Shown in pieces: positions 7,869 to 16,697 of a DNA stretch of 25,380 nt (position 1 is the stretch's first letter; every line of letters begins with the position of its first letter). The notes under the pieces are model-generated. The model did not search any database. It was not told the DNA's origin and was given only the letters and a program-made list of their open reading frames with translations. Source of the DNA: a virus. The position numbers were made by a program, and so were the translations under genes. The DNA lies in IMG/VR virus record IMGVR_UViG_3300030430_004365, positions 1 through 25,380 of that record. The stretch is one strand, 5' to 3'.

Positions 7869-8323
7869 GCGAACCGAAAGCGCTGCGGCTGATCCGGGCG
7901 GTGCAGGCCGCCCTGGAAACGATACAAGGGAATGGTTTCTACACCGAAGCGGGTGCGCGGGTTACGCGCGGCCGCAAACGCATCGGTAAAGATGAGGCCT
8001 ACCCGCTGTTGATCATCCACGAGGGGGAGGAAGAAGCGACCAAGCGAGTGGGCGATCAGGTCCACAATCGCCTGAACATCACCATCGAGGGCTGGTGTGA
8101 TGCAGACCCGCTGAACCCGCTCGACGACGCCCATCTCCTGCTGGCGGATATCAAAAAGGCGGTGTTTTCAAAACTCGAACCCCGAGCCCATCCCGGGCTC
8201 TTCTCAAACGTCGGCTACCTCGGTCGTGTCATTGACCCGCCCGAGGATGGCTCGCGTCTGTGTTCTGTTTCGGTCTTGCTGGCCATTGACTGGGCGGAAC
8301 GACTCACTGATCCCATGAACTGA
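7865..8323 (+). CDS. Tail terminator protein (U-like)
   Basis: A 152-residue protein sits where the tail terminator lies in lambda-like phages, between Z and the tail tube gene. It starts with a helix (KALRLIRAVQAALETI) followed by strands with ITIEGWCDADPLNPLDDAHLLLADIKKAVF, a layout common in tail terminator proteins, which form a hexamer capping the finished tail tube and joining the head. Sequence identity in this family is low, so the call rests on gene order, length and layout. It overlaps Z by 4 nt and is followed 11 bp later by the tube gene. Confidence 0.75.
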   Translation: MSEPKALRLIRAVQAALETIQGNGFYTEAGARVTRGRKRIGKDEAYPLLIIHEGEEEATKRVGDQVHNRLNITIEGWCDADPLNPLDDAHLLLADIKKAVFSKLEPRAHPGLFSNVGYLGRVIDPPEDGSRLCSVSVLLAIDWAERLTDPMN

Positions 8324-8334
8324 GAGGAAACATC

Positions 8335-9063
8335 ATGGCTGAGCAAATCAACGAGGCCTATATCGGCTCCGGAATCATCTACATCAACGGTCGGGACGTT
8401 GGTAACTGTTCCAACGTGAATTTCGCCATTGAACAGGAAACCAAAAATCAGCGGAACTTCCGTGGCGGCGGCGGCAACTTTGCCTCTGTGACCTCCATCA
8501 CTTCCGTCAACCTGTCAATGGAGCTGTCGAACTTCTCGAACGAAAACCTGGCACTGGCGTTGCGCGGTGTTGTGGAGACGGTTGCAGCCGGCACGGTCAC
8601 TGGTGAAACGGTAACCGCAGTGCTTGGGGGCCTGGCGGAAACCGAGAAGATGATCGATCTAAGTGACACCGCCAACACCGTCACCGTTACCACCGCCGAT
8701 GAGCAGACCACCTATGTCGAAGGCACGGACTACGAGGTCACGGCAGCAGGCCTGAAAATTCTGGCGGGCGGCAACATCACCGCCGGCGAGGAGTTGAAGG
8801 TCAGCTACAACAACCAGGGCACCAACGTGCTGCAAGCGCTGGTGGATTCCGGCAAAGAGGTTCGGGTGGTTCTGGATGGGGTCAACGATGCCACCGGTAA
8901 GCCGGTCACGGTGAAGGTCCACCGCTGGAAACCGTCACCCACATCGGGGCTGGGGCTCATTTCCGATGACTTTGCGTCTTTCACCGTCGAGGGGGAAGTG
9001 TTGGCGGATGAGACCATTCAAGCCACCGGTAAATCCAAGTTCTTCACCCGGGCGGCGGCCTGA
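8335..9063 (+). CDS. Major tail tube protein
   Basis: This is the tube subunit of the long tail. The 242-residue product starts MAEQINEAYIGSGIIYINGRDVGNCSNVNFAIEQETKNQRN, typical of tail tube proteins that place strands around a GxIYINGRDVGN turn. It continues in a strand-rich fold with NVNLSMELSNFSNENLALALRG-like content. Residues ~90-160 (TGETVTAVLGG...VEGTDYEVTAAGLKIL...ELKVSYN) look like an inserted Ig-like surface domain, common in tube proteins. The C-terminus closes the tube domain (SDDFASFTVEGEVLADETIQATGKSKFF). GAGAGGAAACATC before ATG is a good ribosome binding site. It is the last head-proximal tail gene before the gap at 9064-9267. Confidence 0.88.
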   Translation: MAEQINEAYIGSGIIYINGRDVGNCSNVNFAIEQETKNQRNFRGGGGNFASVTSITSVNLSMELSNFSNENLALALRGVVETVAAGTVTGETVTAVLGGLAETEKMIDLSDTANTVTVTTADEQTTYVEGTDYEVTAAGLKILAGGNITAGEELKVSYNNQGTNVLQALVDSGKEVRVVLDGVNDATGKPVTVKVHRWKPSPTSGLGLISDDFASFTVEGEVLADETIQATGKSKFFTRAAA

Positions 9064-9079
9064 CCCTGATCAACGTGTT

Positions 9080-9256
9080 TTAACTGGCGGGCGTATGGCT
9101 GCGGTCTGCGCCCAGCCAGCACAGGAAACGGGGTATCTGCCAAAGCATGAGCAGAACGCCCGACACCATCGGGCCAGACAGTGATCCGCCAAACAGGAAG
9201 ATCAGGCCCGTCAGCCAGAATGCCAGCACCAGAACCCGGTGTATCAGTTCGACCAT
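9080..9256 (-). CDS. Antisense small membrane protein between tail tube and tape measure
   Basis: I do not recognise this 58-residue protein. Two hydrophobic helices are plain: about residues 4-24 (LIHRVLVLAFWLTGLIFLFGG) and 30-49, followed by a short polar tail. GGAGGG at 9261-9266 on the minus strand lies 4 nt before the ATG, and the frame fills the only sizeable gap in the late operon. The plus strand there has no credible frame. Small reversed genes inserted between tail genes are known as morons in lambdoid phages. A hexamer close to the -10 consensus (GATAAT, minus strand) lies inside the tape measure start, but a well-spaced -35 is not evident. Function is unknown; a membrane-acting lysogeny or exclusion protein would fit. 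Confidence 0.6.
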   Translation of the reverse strand: MVELIHRVLVLAFWLTGLIFLFGGSLSGPMVSGVLLMLWQIPRFLCWLGADRSHTPAS

Positions 9257-9267
9257 GAGACCCTCCA

Positions 9268-12200
9268 ATGGCTCTTAAAGATTCGATTATCAATCTTATC
9301 ATCAAAGGCAAGGACTTGCTGTCTCCGGCCACGAAATCCGCGACCAACAGTGTTGAGGATTTGCAGAAGCGGAGCGAGGCGCTGAGCCGGTCCCTGGCAA
9401 AGCTCACCCAAACCCAGCGCAATATCAAAGAGTTTGAGCGTCTGGGGCGGGAGACAGGCCGCCTGAAGGAGAGCTGGCAAGAAGCGGAATCCGAAGTCAA
9501 GCGGCTCAGTCGTGCTCTGGAAAGCGCCGAGCGCCCAACCAAGGCCATGGCTCGGGAGCTGGAGCGTGCCGAGCGCTCCGCTGAAGAGGCGAAGGCAGCC
9601 TGGGTCCGGAACCGGGAGGCCTTGGATCGTTTGGCGCCGAGGCTCAAAGCGGCTGGTGTTGACATTGCCAAGCTGGATCGTGCCCAGGAAGGGCTTGAGC
9701 AATCATCCCGGCGGCTCCGCTCCGATCTGACCGCCGTCAATACGCAACTCAAGCGTCAGCAGGAAAGCGCCAGAGCGTCAGACAAGGCCATGCGGTCGGC
9801 GGCGAAGGGGGCGGATGGCCTTGCCAGTCACCTTCGCCGGGCGGGCCATCGGATGGTCGCGTTTGTCGCGGCGGCGGTCGGGTTGAACAAAGTTCGCGAA
9901 GCGCTGGTTGCCATTCTGCAAACCGGCGACCGGTTCGAGAAACTGGATCAGCAGCTCACCCAGGTTTTCAACAGCGTTGAAAAAGGCCAGGAGGCGTCGC
10001 GCTGGATACAGGACTTTACGGCCCGCACACCGCTCCAGCTAGAACAGGTATCTCAGGCGTTCATCCGGCTCAAGAACTTCGGCATTGACCCGACCAATGG
10101 CACATTGCAAGCCCTCGTCGATCAGAACGAAGCCATGGGCGGCAGCTTCCAGGATCTTGAAGGCCTGGTGAATGCGCTGGGGCAAGCCTGGGCCAAGCAA
10201 AAATTGCAGGGCGAGGAAATCCTACAGCTGATCGAACGGGGCGTCCCGGTATGGGAACTGCTCGCGCAGGCCACCGGCAAAAACGTGTCGCAACTCCAGG
10301 AGATGTCCTCCGCCGGTGAGTTGGGCCGGGAAACCATCGCTGCGTTGGTTCAGGAGATGGGCAAGGCCAGCGAGGGTGCGGCATCGGCCAGTATGGGGCG
10401 ACTTTCCGGCCTCGTGTCCAACCTAAAGGATCAGTGGGATCAGTTCCTGAACCTGATCGCGCAATCGGGCGCGCTCGATTACGCGAAAGAGCAGTTGCAG
10501 ACGCTGCTGGCTACCATTCAGGAGCTTCGGGAAAACGGAACACTGGCGCGTTGGGCGAAGAACATCAGCGACGGCATTGTCGCCATTGGCGAAACCATCA
10601 AGGGCGCGATTGCGACCGTTGCCGAGTACAAGGATGAACTGCTCCTCCTGGCCAAGGCATTTTTTGCCATCAAGCTCGCTGGCGCGATCAAATCACTGGG
10701 TAACTGGACGGCGGCGCTGCGCTCCTCCCGGGCGGAGATGATGGCTGCTGGCGCGGAGGCGGTGGGCTCGAGCCGTCGTTTGGCGGCGTTTGGTAAGGTG
10801 CTGCGTGGCCTTGCCGGGCCGGTGATGATCACCATCGGCATTGTCGGTTTGCAGGCTGTCATGAAGGGGTTGGACGCAGTCTCGCGAAAGCTGCGCGGTG
10901 TTGAAGACGCCGAGCGGCGCCTGGCGCTCCAGCAAAAGGAAATTGAGCTGCAGCAGCTTAGGGAGATCAACCAGCTCAAGCGAAAGGCCCGCAGCCTGGA
11001 AGAGTATGCCAATGTAGCGCAGCGCACCGGCGCCGACATTGCGGCAATGAGCCAGGACCAGCGCCAGGCCTATGCGGACCAGCTTGATGGAGCCAGGCAA
11101 TACTATGAGTACGCCATCCAGGCGCTCCAGCGTCAGGCCGCCATGGGGCAGGACGTGGCCGGCGAGTTGGCGGCCATGCGGGGCGAGCTGGATCGCGTCA
11201 ATCAGTCCCTGCAAACCGTCTCGGCCGAATCGATCCGGGCCGGTGAGGCGCTGCGCTTGGGAATCACCAAGGCCGCGCTGGATGCGCTTACAACGTTTAC
11301 CCGCCTCAGGTCGGAGGGGGTGGGGGTAGCTGAGGCCCTTCAGAAGTCGTTCGATGCCCTGGATCTGAAAACGCCAGAGGGCATCGACGCCATGGCTCAG
11401 GCGCTGGTCAGCCTGGTGCGCACCGCTCAGGTCAGCGGCGAGCAAGTCAAAGCAGCGTTGACCAAACCCCTGGATGACATGTCTGACGAGGGGCTGTCGC
11501 GTCTGCAGCGTGCGTTTGCTGAGACGCTGGGCGGTCTGCGCGATGAGGCCCGGAACACCGGGCAGGTCATGGACTCAGTGCTGGCCGAAGCATTTTCCCG
11601 CCTCGGGGCGGACCTGACCAAAGCGCAGACCGGCATCACCCAGACCGGAAAGTCCGCCATTGACGCCTTTGGGGTGGTGGTTGAGAACATCCAGCTGGCT
11701 GGACGCTCGGCCACAGAGAACGCAGCCATTCTGAAAGAGGCATTCACCTCGGCCGTACAGAAGGTATCTACCGAAAAAGGCCTGAACTTGCTGGAACAGC
11801 AGCTCAAGGCCGCCGCCGGTCAGGGAGTCGACGTGAGCGATGCCCTGCTGCAGGTACGGGAACGGCTGCGGGAGATTCGCCGGTTACAGCAAGATGGCGA
11901 GAGCGACATCGCCAAGCCGCTCAAAGACACCTCCGCCGCTGCCACCGACGCGGAAAACAAAATCCGCAACATGGCGTCAACCATCGGCGATACCAGTCAA
12001 GCCGCCCAGGAGTTCCGGGAGAAATGGGAAGCAGCCTGGGGCGGAGCCTTTGGTCAGGCGCTCACGAACGCCCGGGAGAAAGTCACCGCACTGTCCACTG
12101 CTGCCCGCAACCTCTTCGAGATGAAAATCGGAGGCAACGCCTTTGTGGACGAAGCCGAGTCCGCGAGCGAAGCCCTGGAGCGTGCCCGCCAGCGCACCGA

Positions 12201-12927
12201 TGAGCTCGCCCGGGCCCGCCGCAGCCTGATGTCCAGCAGCCTGGCTGCATGGTTTGCGGACACCGCCCTGGCCGCCGCCGAGGTGGAGGAAAAATTCTGG
12301 TCTCAAGCCGTGGCCATGGAGCGATTGAAGGCCAGCATTGAGTCCGGCTCTTACAGCCTGGAGCAGCTGAACCGCATCAGTGAAACGGCTGCCAACAAGT
12401 TTGACCTGCTCGACAAGCAGCGCCTGAGCGGCCTGCAAAGCGCTATCGACGCCGCCGCCAGAAAACTCCAGTCTCTCACCGCCACTGCGGACAGCACCCT
12501 CAACAGCTTGCGCCAGCGGCTTGCAGATATTCAGGGCGACACCGAAGAAGCTCAGCGCCTGCAGTATGAAGCCGAGCGCAAGCGCCTGGAGGAACAGCTG
12601 GAGCAGGCCAGACAGGCCGGAGCCGATGAAGCCGCAGCGGATTACCAGCGATCGCTGGATACCCTGGAAAAGATCTACCAGATCGAACAGAAAAACCGCC
12701 GGGAAGAACAAAACGCCCGGGAGAAAGAGGCCGCCGACCGCGCCCGGGAACAGCAGCTGGCGGAGCTGGAGCGGCAGCGGGCGCAGAGCGTGACGACAGT
12801 GACGCCCAAGGTCGAAACCGTCAAGACTGTGAACATCACCCTCGGTAGCGAGCGGGTCCGGGTGCTGGCGGACGATGCTGACGCCTTGATCAGAGCACTG
12901 GAGAACGCGCGGAGTACAGCACTGTGA
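9268..12927 (+). CDS. Tape measure protein
   Basis: This sets tail length and travels with the DNA into the cell. It has 1219 residues. Residues ~25-180 are coiled coil. Residues ~215-400 match the tape-measure N-terminal domain (DRFEKLDQQLTQVFNSVEKGQEASRWIQDFTARTPLQLEQVSQAF ... GEEILQLIERGVPVWELLAQATGKN). Hydrophobic segments occur around 196-218 and 500-545 (VMITIGIVGLQAVM), and long alanine/glutamine coiled coils continue to the end. At the known ~0.15 nm per residue this predicts a tail of roughly 180 nm. No clear ribosome binding site precedes the ATG; the reversed gene's ribosome binding site occupies that stretch. The 3' end overlaps the next gene in a GTGA. Confidence 0.95.
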   Translation: MALKDSIINLIIKGKDLLSPATKSATNSVEDLQKRSEALSRSLAKLTQTQRNIKEFERLGRETGRLKESWQEAESEVKRLSRALESAERPTKAMARELERAERSAEEAKAAWVRNREALDRLAPRLKAAGVDIAKLDRAQEGLEQSSRRLRSDLTAVNTQLKRQQESARASDKAMRSAAKGADGLASHLRRAGHRMVAFVAAAVGLNKVREALVAILQTGDRFEKLDQQLTQVFNSVEKGQEASRWIQDFTARTPLQLEQVSQAFIRLKNFGIDPTNGTLQALVDQNEAMGGSFQDLEGLVNALGQAWAKQKLQGEEILQLIERGVPVWELLAQATGKNVSQLQEMSSAGELGRETIAALVQEMGKASEGAASASMGRLSGLVSNLKDQWDQFLNLIAQSGALDYAKEQLQTLLATIQELRENGTLARWAKNISDGIVAIGETIKGAIATVAEYKDELLLLAKAFFAIKLAGAIKSLGNWTAALRSSRAEMMAAGAEAVGSSRRLAAFGKVLRGLAGPVMITIGIVGLQAVMKGLDAVSRKLRGVEDAERRLALQQKEIELQQLREINQLKRKARSLEEYANVAQRTGADIAAMSQDQRQAYADQLDGARQYYEYAIQALQRQAAMGQDVAGELAAMRGELDRVNQSLQTVSAESIRAGEALRLGITKAALDALTTFTRLRSEGVGVAEALQKSFDALDLKTPEGIDAMAQALVSLVRTAQVSGEQVKAALTKPLDDMSDEGLSRLQRAFAETLGGLRDEARNTGQVMDSVLAEAFSRLGADLTKAQTGITQTGKSAIDAFGVVVENIQLAGRSATENAAILKEAFTSAVQKVSTEKGLNLLEQQLKAAAGQGVDVSDALLQVRERLREIRRLQQDGESDIAKPLKDTSAAATDAENKIRNMASTIGDTSQAAQEFREKWEAAWGGAFGQALTNAREKVTALSTAARNLFEMKIGGNAFVDEAESASEALERARQRTDELARARRSLMSSSLAAWFADTALAAAEVEEKFWSQAVAMERLKASIESGSYSLEQLNRISETAANKFDLLDKQRLSGLQSAIDAAARKLQSLTATADSTLNSLRQRLADIQGDTEEAQRLQYEAERKRLEEQLEQARQAGADEAAADYQRSLDTLEKIYQIEQKNRREEQNAREKEAADRAREQQLAELERQRAQSVTTVTPKVETVKTVNITLGSERVRVLADDADALIRALENARSTAL

Positions 12928-13325
12928 GCATCACCCTGTCAGATGGCAGTGTCACGATAGAGTTGCCGGAAGACCTCATCTGGTCGGATCGGTTGAGCTG
13001 GTCACCGGTCACGCAGACGATGACCCGCGGGCTGACCGGTGCGCCCATCATCATGTACGACGTCGCCCAGTATGGCCGGCCCATCACGCTTGAACCGCCT
13101 GCTGGCGGGGGCTGGATGCTGGCGACCAACGAGCCCCAGATTACCGCCTGGCACAACGCGCCCGGGCAGAAGCTGACGCTGGATTTTCACGGCGAACAGC
13201 ACACCGTGCAGTTTGCCCACCATGACGGCCCCGGGTATGAGAGCACACCGCTCCGATACCAGATAAACCCAGGCCCGGACTACAAGGTCATCCCCATTTT
13301 CCGATTCATCACCGTGGAGCCGTAA
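12924..13325 (+). CDS. Distal tail protein of unknown function after tape measure
   Basis: The 133-residue, mostly beta protein begins with GTG overlapping the tape measure stop (GTGA). It carries the pattern MSITLSDGSVTIELPEDLIWSDRLSWSPVTQ, and ends in strands with YQINPGPDYKVIPIFRFITVEP. The position directly after the tape measure is that of distal-tail or tail-tip proteins (lambda M, Dit-like). Similar short proteins follow the tape measure in several non-lambda tail modules. I cannot assign it to a named family from sequence alone; a tail-tip structural role is inferred from position and tight coupling. Confidence 0.75.
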   Translation: MSITLSDGSVTIELPEDLIWSDRLSWSPVTQTMTRGLTGAPIIMYDVAQYGRPITLEPPAGGGWMLATNEPQITAWHNAPGQKLTLDFHGEQHTVQFAHHDGPGYESTPLRYQINPGPDYKVIPIFRFITVEP

Positions 13326-13328
13326 GCA

Positions 13329-16300
13329 ATGCCGATTCAGGAACAGAACATCAAATTCGTCGAAAGCCAGGTGATGGACGACGTGCCCGAAGGCGGCGGC
13401 GCTGCGACCGGGCGCGAGGTCCCGGACGGCGTGATGAACAACGTGTTCGAGGATATTTCGGATCTTGACCGGGCCATGGGCCGGTTCAATCTGCGCAAGC
13501 TGTTTGTCGCTGTCCGCACCCTGAGCACGGATCTTTTCGGTGGCGCGAAAACGGTTGTCACCGCTCTGCCAGAAGATCCGGCCATCGGGTACACCCTGTT
13601 TACGACAAATGACCCGTTCGACACCCGGGCGGAAGCCGCCAACCGCGTGGAATCCTATCTGTTCAAAGGCCCCATGTGGCACGGCGCCCTGTACGAAAAC
13701 CACATCGCCGGCATGCGCCAGATCCGGATCATCCAGCGCGACGAGAACACTACCCTGCCGCCGCGCGGGAAAACCCTCTGCCTGGTACAAAACGAGGGGC
13801 AGCCGAACGAAATAGAGCAGTATGTCCGCGTGACCGACGTCAGCACCGAAATGCAGACCTTCACCGATAGTCAGGGCGACTTTCAGCGCCTGATCGTAAC
13901 CTTGGATCTATCGGATTCCCTGCGGCACGACTTCAACGGTCATACCCCAAGCCGAACCAGCAATTACAACTACACCACCGGCGCCCGGCTGCGGGATACC
14001 ACCGTCGCCGATGCAGCCCGCTACTTCGGGGCACAACGGCTGACCGCTGCCGCCAATATCGGCGACCTGAAACTGAAAGCCGCCTCCATATTCACGCAAC
14101 TGGTACCCGCCGCCCAGAGCGAGGAACCGGTCACCAACCAAAGCCTGAACCCGGAAATCGTCCGCACCATCAACGCCGGCACCCGCGATGTTGACGTGCC
14201 CCAGCAGGCGCATTCATGGGCGCGGGTAATCACCCCCGAAAACCGCTCCCGCAACATCGTTCAAACCCTGTCGCCCGTACCGGCGCCCGGCAGTCTGAAT
14301 TTTTCGTTTATGGCTCAGGGCAACTTCTACACCCTGACCGACAACGGCGAAGGCCAGATTTCCGGCAGCGACCCATCCATTGGCGTGGGCACCATTGATT
14401 ACACCACCGGGGCGGTCAGCGTCACCATGGGCGCCCTGCCTGACGTTGGCAGCAGCGTCATCATGATCTTCGCCAGTCCGGTACATTTTGAAAAGCTGGC
14501 GGGCCATGCCGATATAGACACCACCATCAAACTCGAGCAAAGCGTGGGGGAACCAATCAAACCCGGCAGCCTGACCCTGACCTGGCTGGCGGGTGGAGCC
14601 ACCAAAACCGCCACCGCAGCAGTTGACGGCACCATCAGCGGAGACGCCACCGGTTACGTCAGCCACGTGGCCGGGGAGTTTGTGCTGGAGCTGACCACCC
14701 CACCAGACCCTCAAACCAAGCTGGGCGTGGATTACGAAAAGCAGACTGCTAAAACCGTGGTATTCACCGGCGTATCAGAAACCGACGGCATGGTGTCGCT
14801 CAATATAGGGGAGGCCGTGGAGCCGGGAACGCTGGAGGCTGAGTGGTATGCGGAATCGATTAGAAAGCGGGACTCGCTGATCGTGAAGAGACGGAACGCC
14901 GTGCGCATCAGGAGAAAGCATGAGAATAGTGAATCAACCACTCGGCGATACCATTACTTTGCTAATGACGATGGCGCAGGCGGCTGGACGGGACTGCAAG
15001 GGGGCATCGATTACCAGACTGGCGTTTTCACCCTTGCTGTCCTACCGGACGAGACCGAAAAACAATGGAGCAACTACAGCACCAAAGGCGTAACTAGAGA
15101 ATGGAGTAGCAGCGGTTCCAACACCACCCGCTTCGCCACCGGTACCGTGACTATCAAATACGTGCCAGCCGGCGCCACGGCCACCGCCGTATCCACCGAA
15201 CTGGATTTGCCCCCGCTGCAAATCCGGGTTCTGCCCCGGCTGCTCGATATTGTCACAGTTCAGGGATCGGTCGAGTTCACCTGGAACGGCAAAAGCTACA
15301 TCGACCGCCAGGGCGTGATCTACACCGACATCCAAAGCAACGGCAGCGGCACCCCAGTGGGGTCCATCGACTACCTGAGCGGGATCGTCACCCTGGATTA
15401 TTATGACACCGGCAGCGGGCCTGTTGAGGTCACCAGCCTGCTGGGTGTTTATGGCGACTGGTTCACCGATGAAGCGTTCTTCCGCGCGCCTTCCGCGCCG
15501 CTGATCCCGCAGAGCCTGCAGGTACTGGCGACCACCATCGAGGGTGAGCTGATCAGCGCCAGCTCCGATCAGGACGGCAATATTGTAGGTGACCGCGCCA
15601 CCGGCCAGATCAACTACCAGTACGGCACAGCCAATGTGAAATTTGGCCAGCTCGTGGACGACAGCACCCTGACCGCCGAAGAAAAAGCCGAGCCTTGGTA
15701 CGACCCCGCCAACGTCGACGAAAACGGCATGATCTGGAAGCCAACTTTCGTCCAGCCCGGCACAATGCGCTACAACGCGGTGGCCGTGAGCTATCTACCC
15801 TTGGACGCAGACATCGTCGGCATCGACGCCGTGCGCCTGCCGGCAGATGGCCGGGTGCCGATTTACCGCCCGGGCGACGTCGTGATGGTCATGCACCCGC
15901 AGGAAACCGCCCCACAGACTGTGTCGAACGGTGACATCATCACCACCCGCCCACGGGTGGGCTGGGTGCGGGTGATCGACGCCGACGGCAACACAGTGAC
16001 CGATGGATACACCCTGGACCGGGCGACGGGCGAGGTCACCTTCACAGACGTATCCGGCATTGCCATGCCGGTCACCCTCCGCCACACAGTGGCAGACCTG
16101 CGCCTGGTCACGGATGTGCAGATCACCGGTGACATCACCCTGAGCCGGCCCCTGACCCACGACTACCCGGCCGGTGAGTCCATCGTGGCCAGCTGCCTGA
16201 TCCACGGCGACCGCCGCGCCCGGGTATCGGCCACTTGGGATCAGAAGACCTGGGATGGCACCTGGCAGGATGTGCCGGTCGGGGACGAGGCCACGGCCAC

Positions 16301-16685
16301 CCTGAACACCATCGCGCATCCGATTACCGTGACCAACGAGGGGGCGGAGACGGAGCGCTGGGTGCTGCGCTGGATCAACAGCACCACAGTGGAGTTGATC
16401 GGCCAGCGCGTCGGACTGGTCTACACGGGCCCCTTCACCGAGGACATCGCGCCCATCAATCCGCGCACCCGAAACGAAGACGGCTCGGGCGGGGTGCCCT
16501 ATCTCACCATCCCGGCTGCCGCCAATGGTGGCGGCTGGAGCGCGGGCAACGTGGTCCGCATCAACACCGTGGGGGCGCTGGCGGATTTCTGGATCGCCCG
16601 GGCGATTCAGCAGAGCGATGAGCCGCTGGATGACGGCGCGGATGGGTGTGAGCTGCACGTTCTCGGCAACATCGACAGACCTTGA
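13329..16685 (+). CDS. Large modular distal-tail protein (repeat-rich)
   Basis: A 1118-residue structural tail protein, start MPIQEQNIKFVESQVMDDVPEGGGAATG preserved as a typical-looking leader. Residues 1-300 look like a conserved core (DLDRAMGRFNLRKLFVAVRTLSTDLFGGAKTV; FTTNDPFDTRAEAANRVESYLFKGP). Residues ~319-904 contain about six degenerate modules, each starting near PGSL/PGTL-like strands and holding a G-x-I-D-Y-x-T/S-G-x-V-x-L turn (at ~354, 442, 558, 677, 758 and 892). The C-terminal ~200 residues are again distinct. The modules suggest tandem beta-sandwich domains on the tail surface. I know no function; gene order places it between tape measure and hub, so tail tip or side-fibre attachment is likely. 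Residues ~510-545 are unusually basic with AGA/AGG codons. Confidence 0.85.
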   Translation: MPIQEQNIKFVESQVMDDVPEGGGAATGREVPDGVMNNVFEDISDLDRAMGRFNLRKLFVAVRTLSTDLFGGAKTVVTALPEDPAIGYTLFTTNDPFDTRAEAANRVESYLFKGPMWHGALYENHIAGMRQIRIIQRDENTTLPPRGKTLCLVQNEGQPNEIEQYVRVTDVSTEMQTFTDSQGDFQRLIVTLDLSDSLRHDFNGHTPSRTSNYNYTTGARLRDTTVADAARYFGAQRLTAAANIGDLKLKAASIFTQLVPAAQSEEPVTNQSLNPEIVRTINAGTRDVDVPQQAHSWARVITPENRSRNIVQTLSPVPAPGSLNFSFMAQGNFYTLTDNGEGQISGSDPSIGVGTIDYTTGAVSVTMGALPDVGSSVIMIFASPVHFEKLAGHADIDTTIKLEQSVGEPIKPGSLTLTWLAGGATKTATAAVDGTISGDATGYVSHVAGEFVLELTTPPDPQTKLGVDYEKQTAKTVVFTGVSETDGMVSLNIGEAVEPGTLEAEWYAESIRKRDSLIVKRRNAVRIRRKHENSESTTRRYHYFANDDGAGGWTGLQGGIDYQTGVFTLAVLPDETEKQWSNYSTKGVTREWSSSGSNTTRFATGTVTIKYVPAGATATAVSTELDLPPLQIRVLPRLLDIVTVQGSVEFTWNGKSYIDRQGVIYTDIQSNGSGTPVGSIDYLSGIVTLDYYDTGSGPVEVTSLLGVYGDWFTDEAFFRAPSAPLIPQSLQVLATTIEGELISASSDQDGNIVGDRATGQINYQYGTANVKFGQLVDDSTLTAEEKAEPWYDPANVDENGMIWKPTFVQPGTMRYNAVAVSYLPLDADIVGIDAVRLPADGRVPIYRPGDVVMVMHPQETAPQTVSNGDIITTRPRVGWVRVIDADGNTVTDGYTLDRATGEVTFTDVSGIAMPVTLRHTVADLRLVTDVQITGDITLSRPLTHDYPAGESIVASCLIHGDRRARVSATWDQKTWDGTWQDVPVGDEATATLNTIAHPITVTNEGAETERWVLRWINSTTVELIGQRVGLVYTGPFTEDIAPINPRTRNEDGSGGVPYLTIPAAANGGGWSAGNVVRINTVGALADFWIARAIQQSDEPLDDGADGCELHVLGNIDRP

Positions 16686-16697
16686 TAGGAGAGTGCA

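Noticed and set aside
8966-9184. Rightward frame as a tail assembly chaperone after the tube gene
   Set aside because: Most of it overlaps the tube gene out of frame and the product is Arg/Pro-rich with no chaperone-like features; no slippery heptamer was seen near the tube stop.
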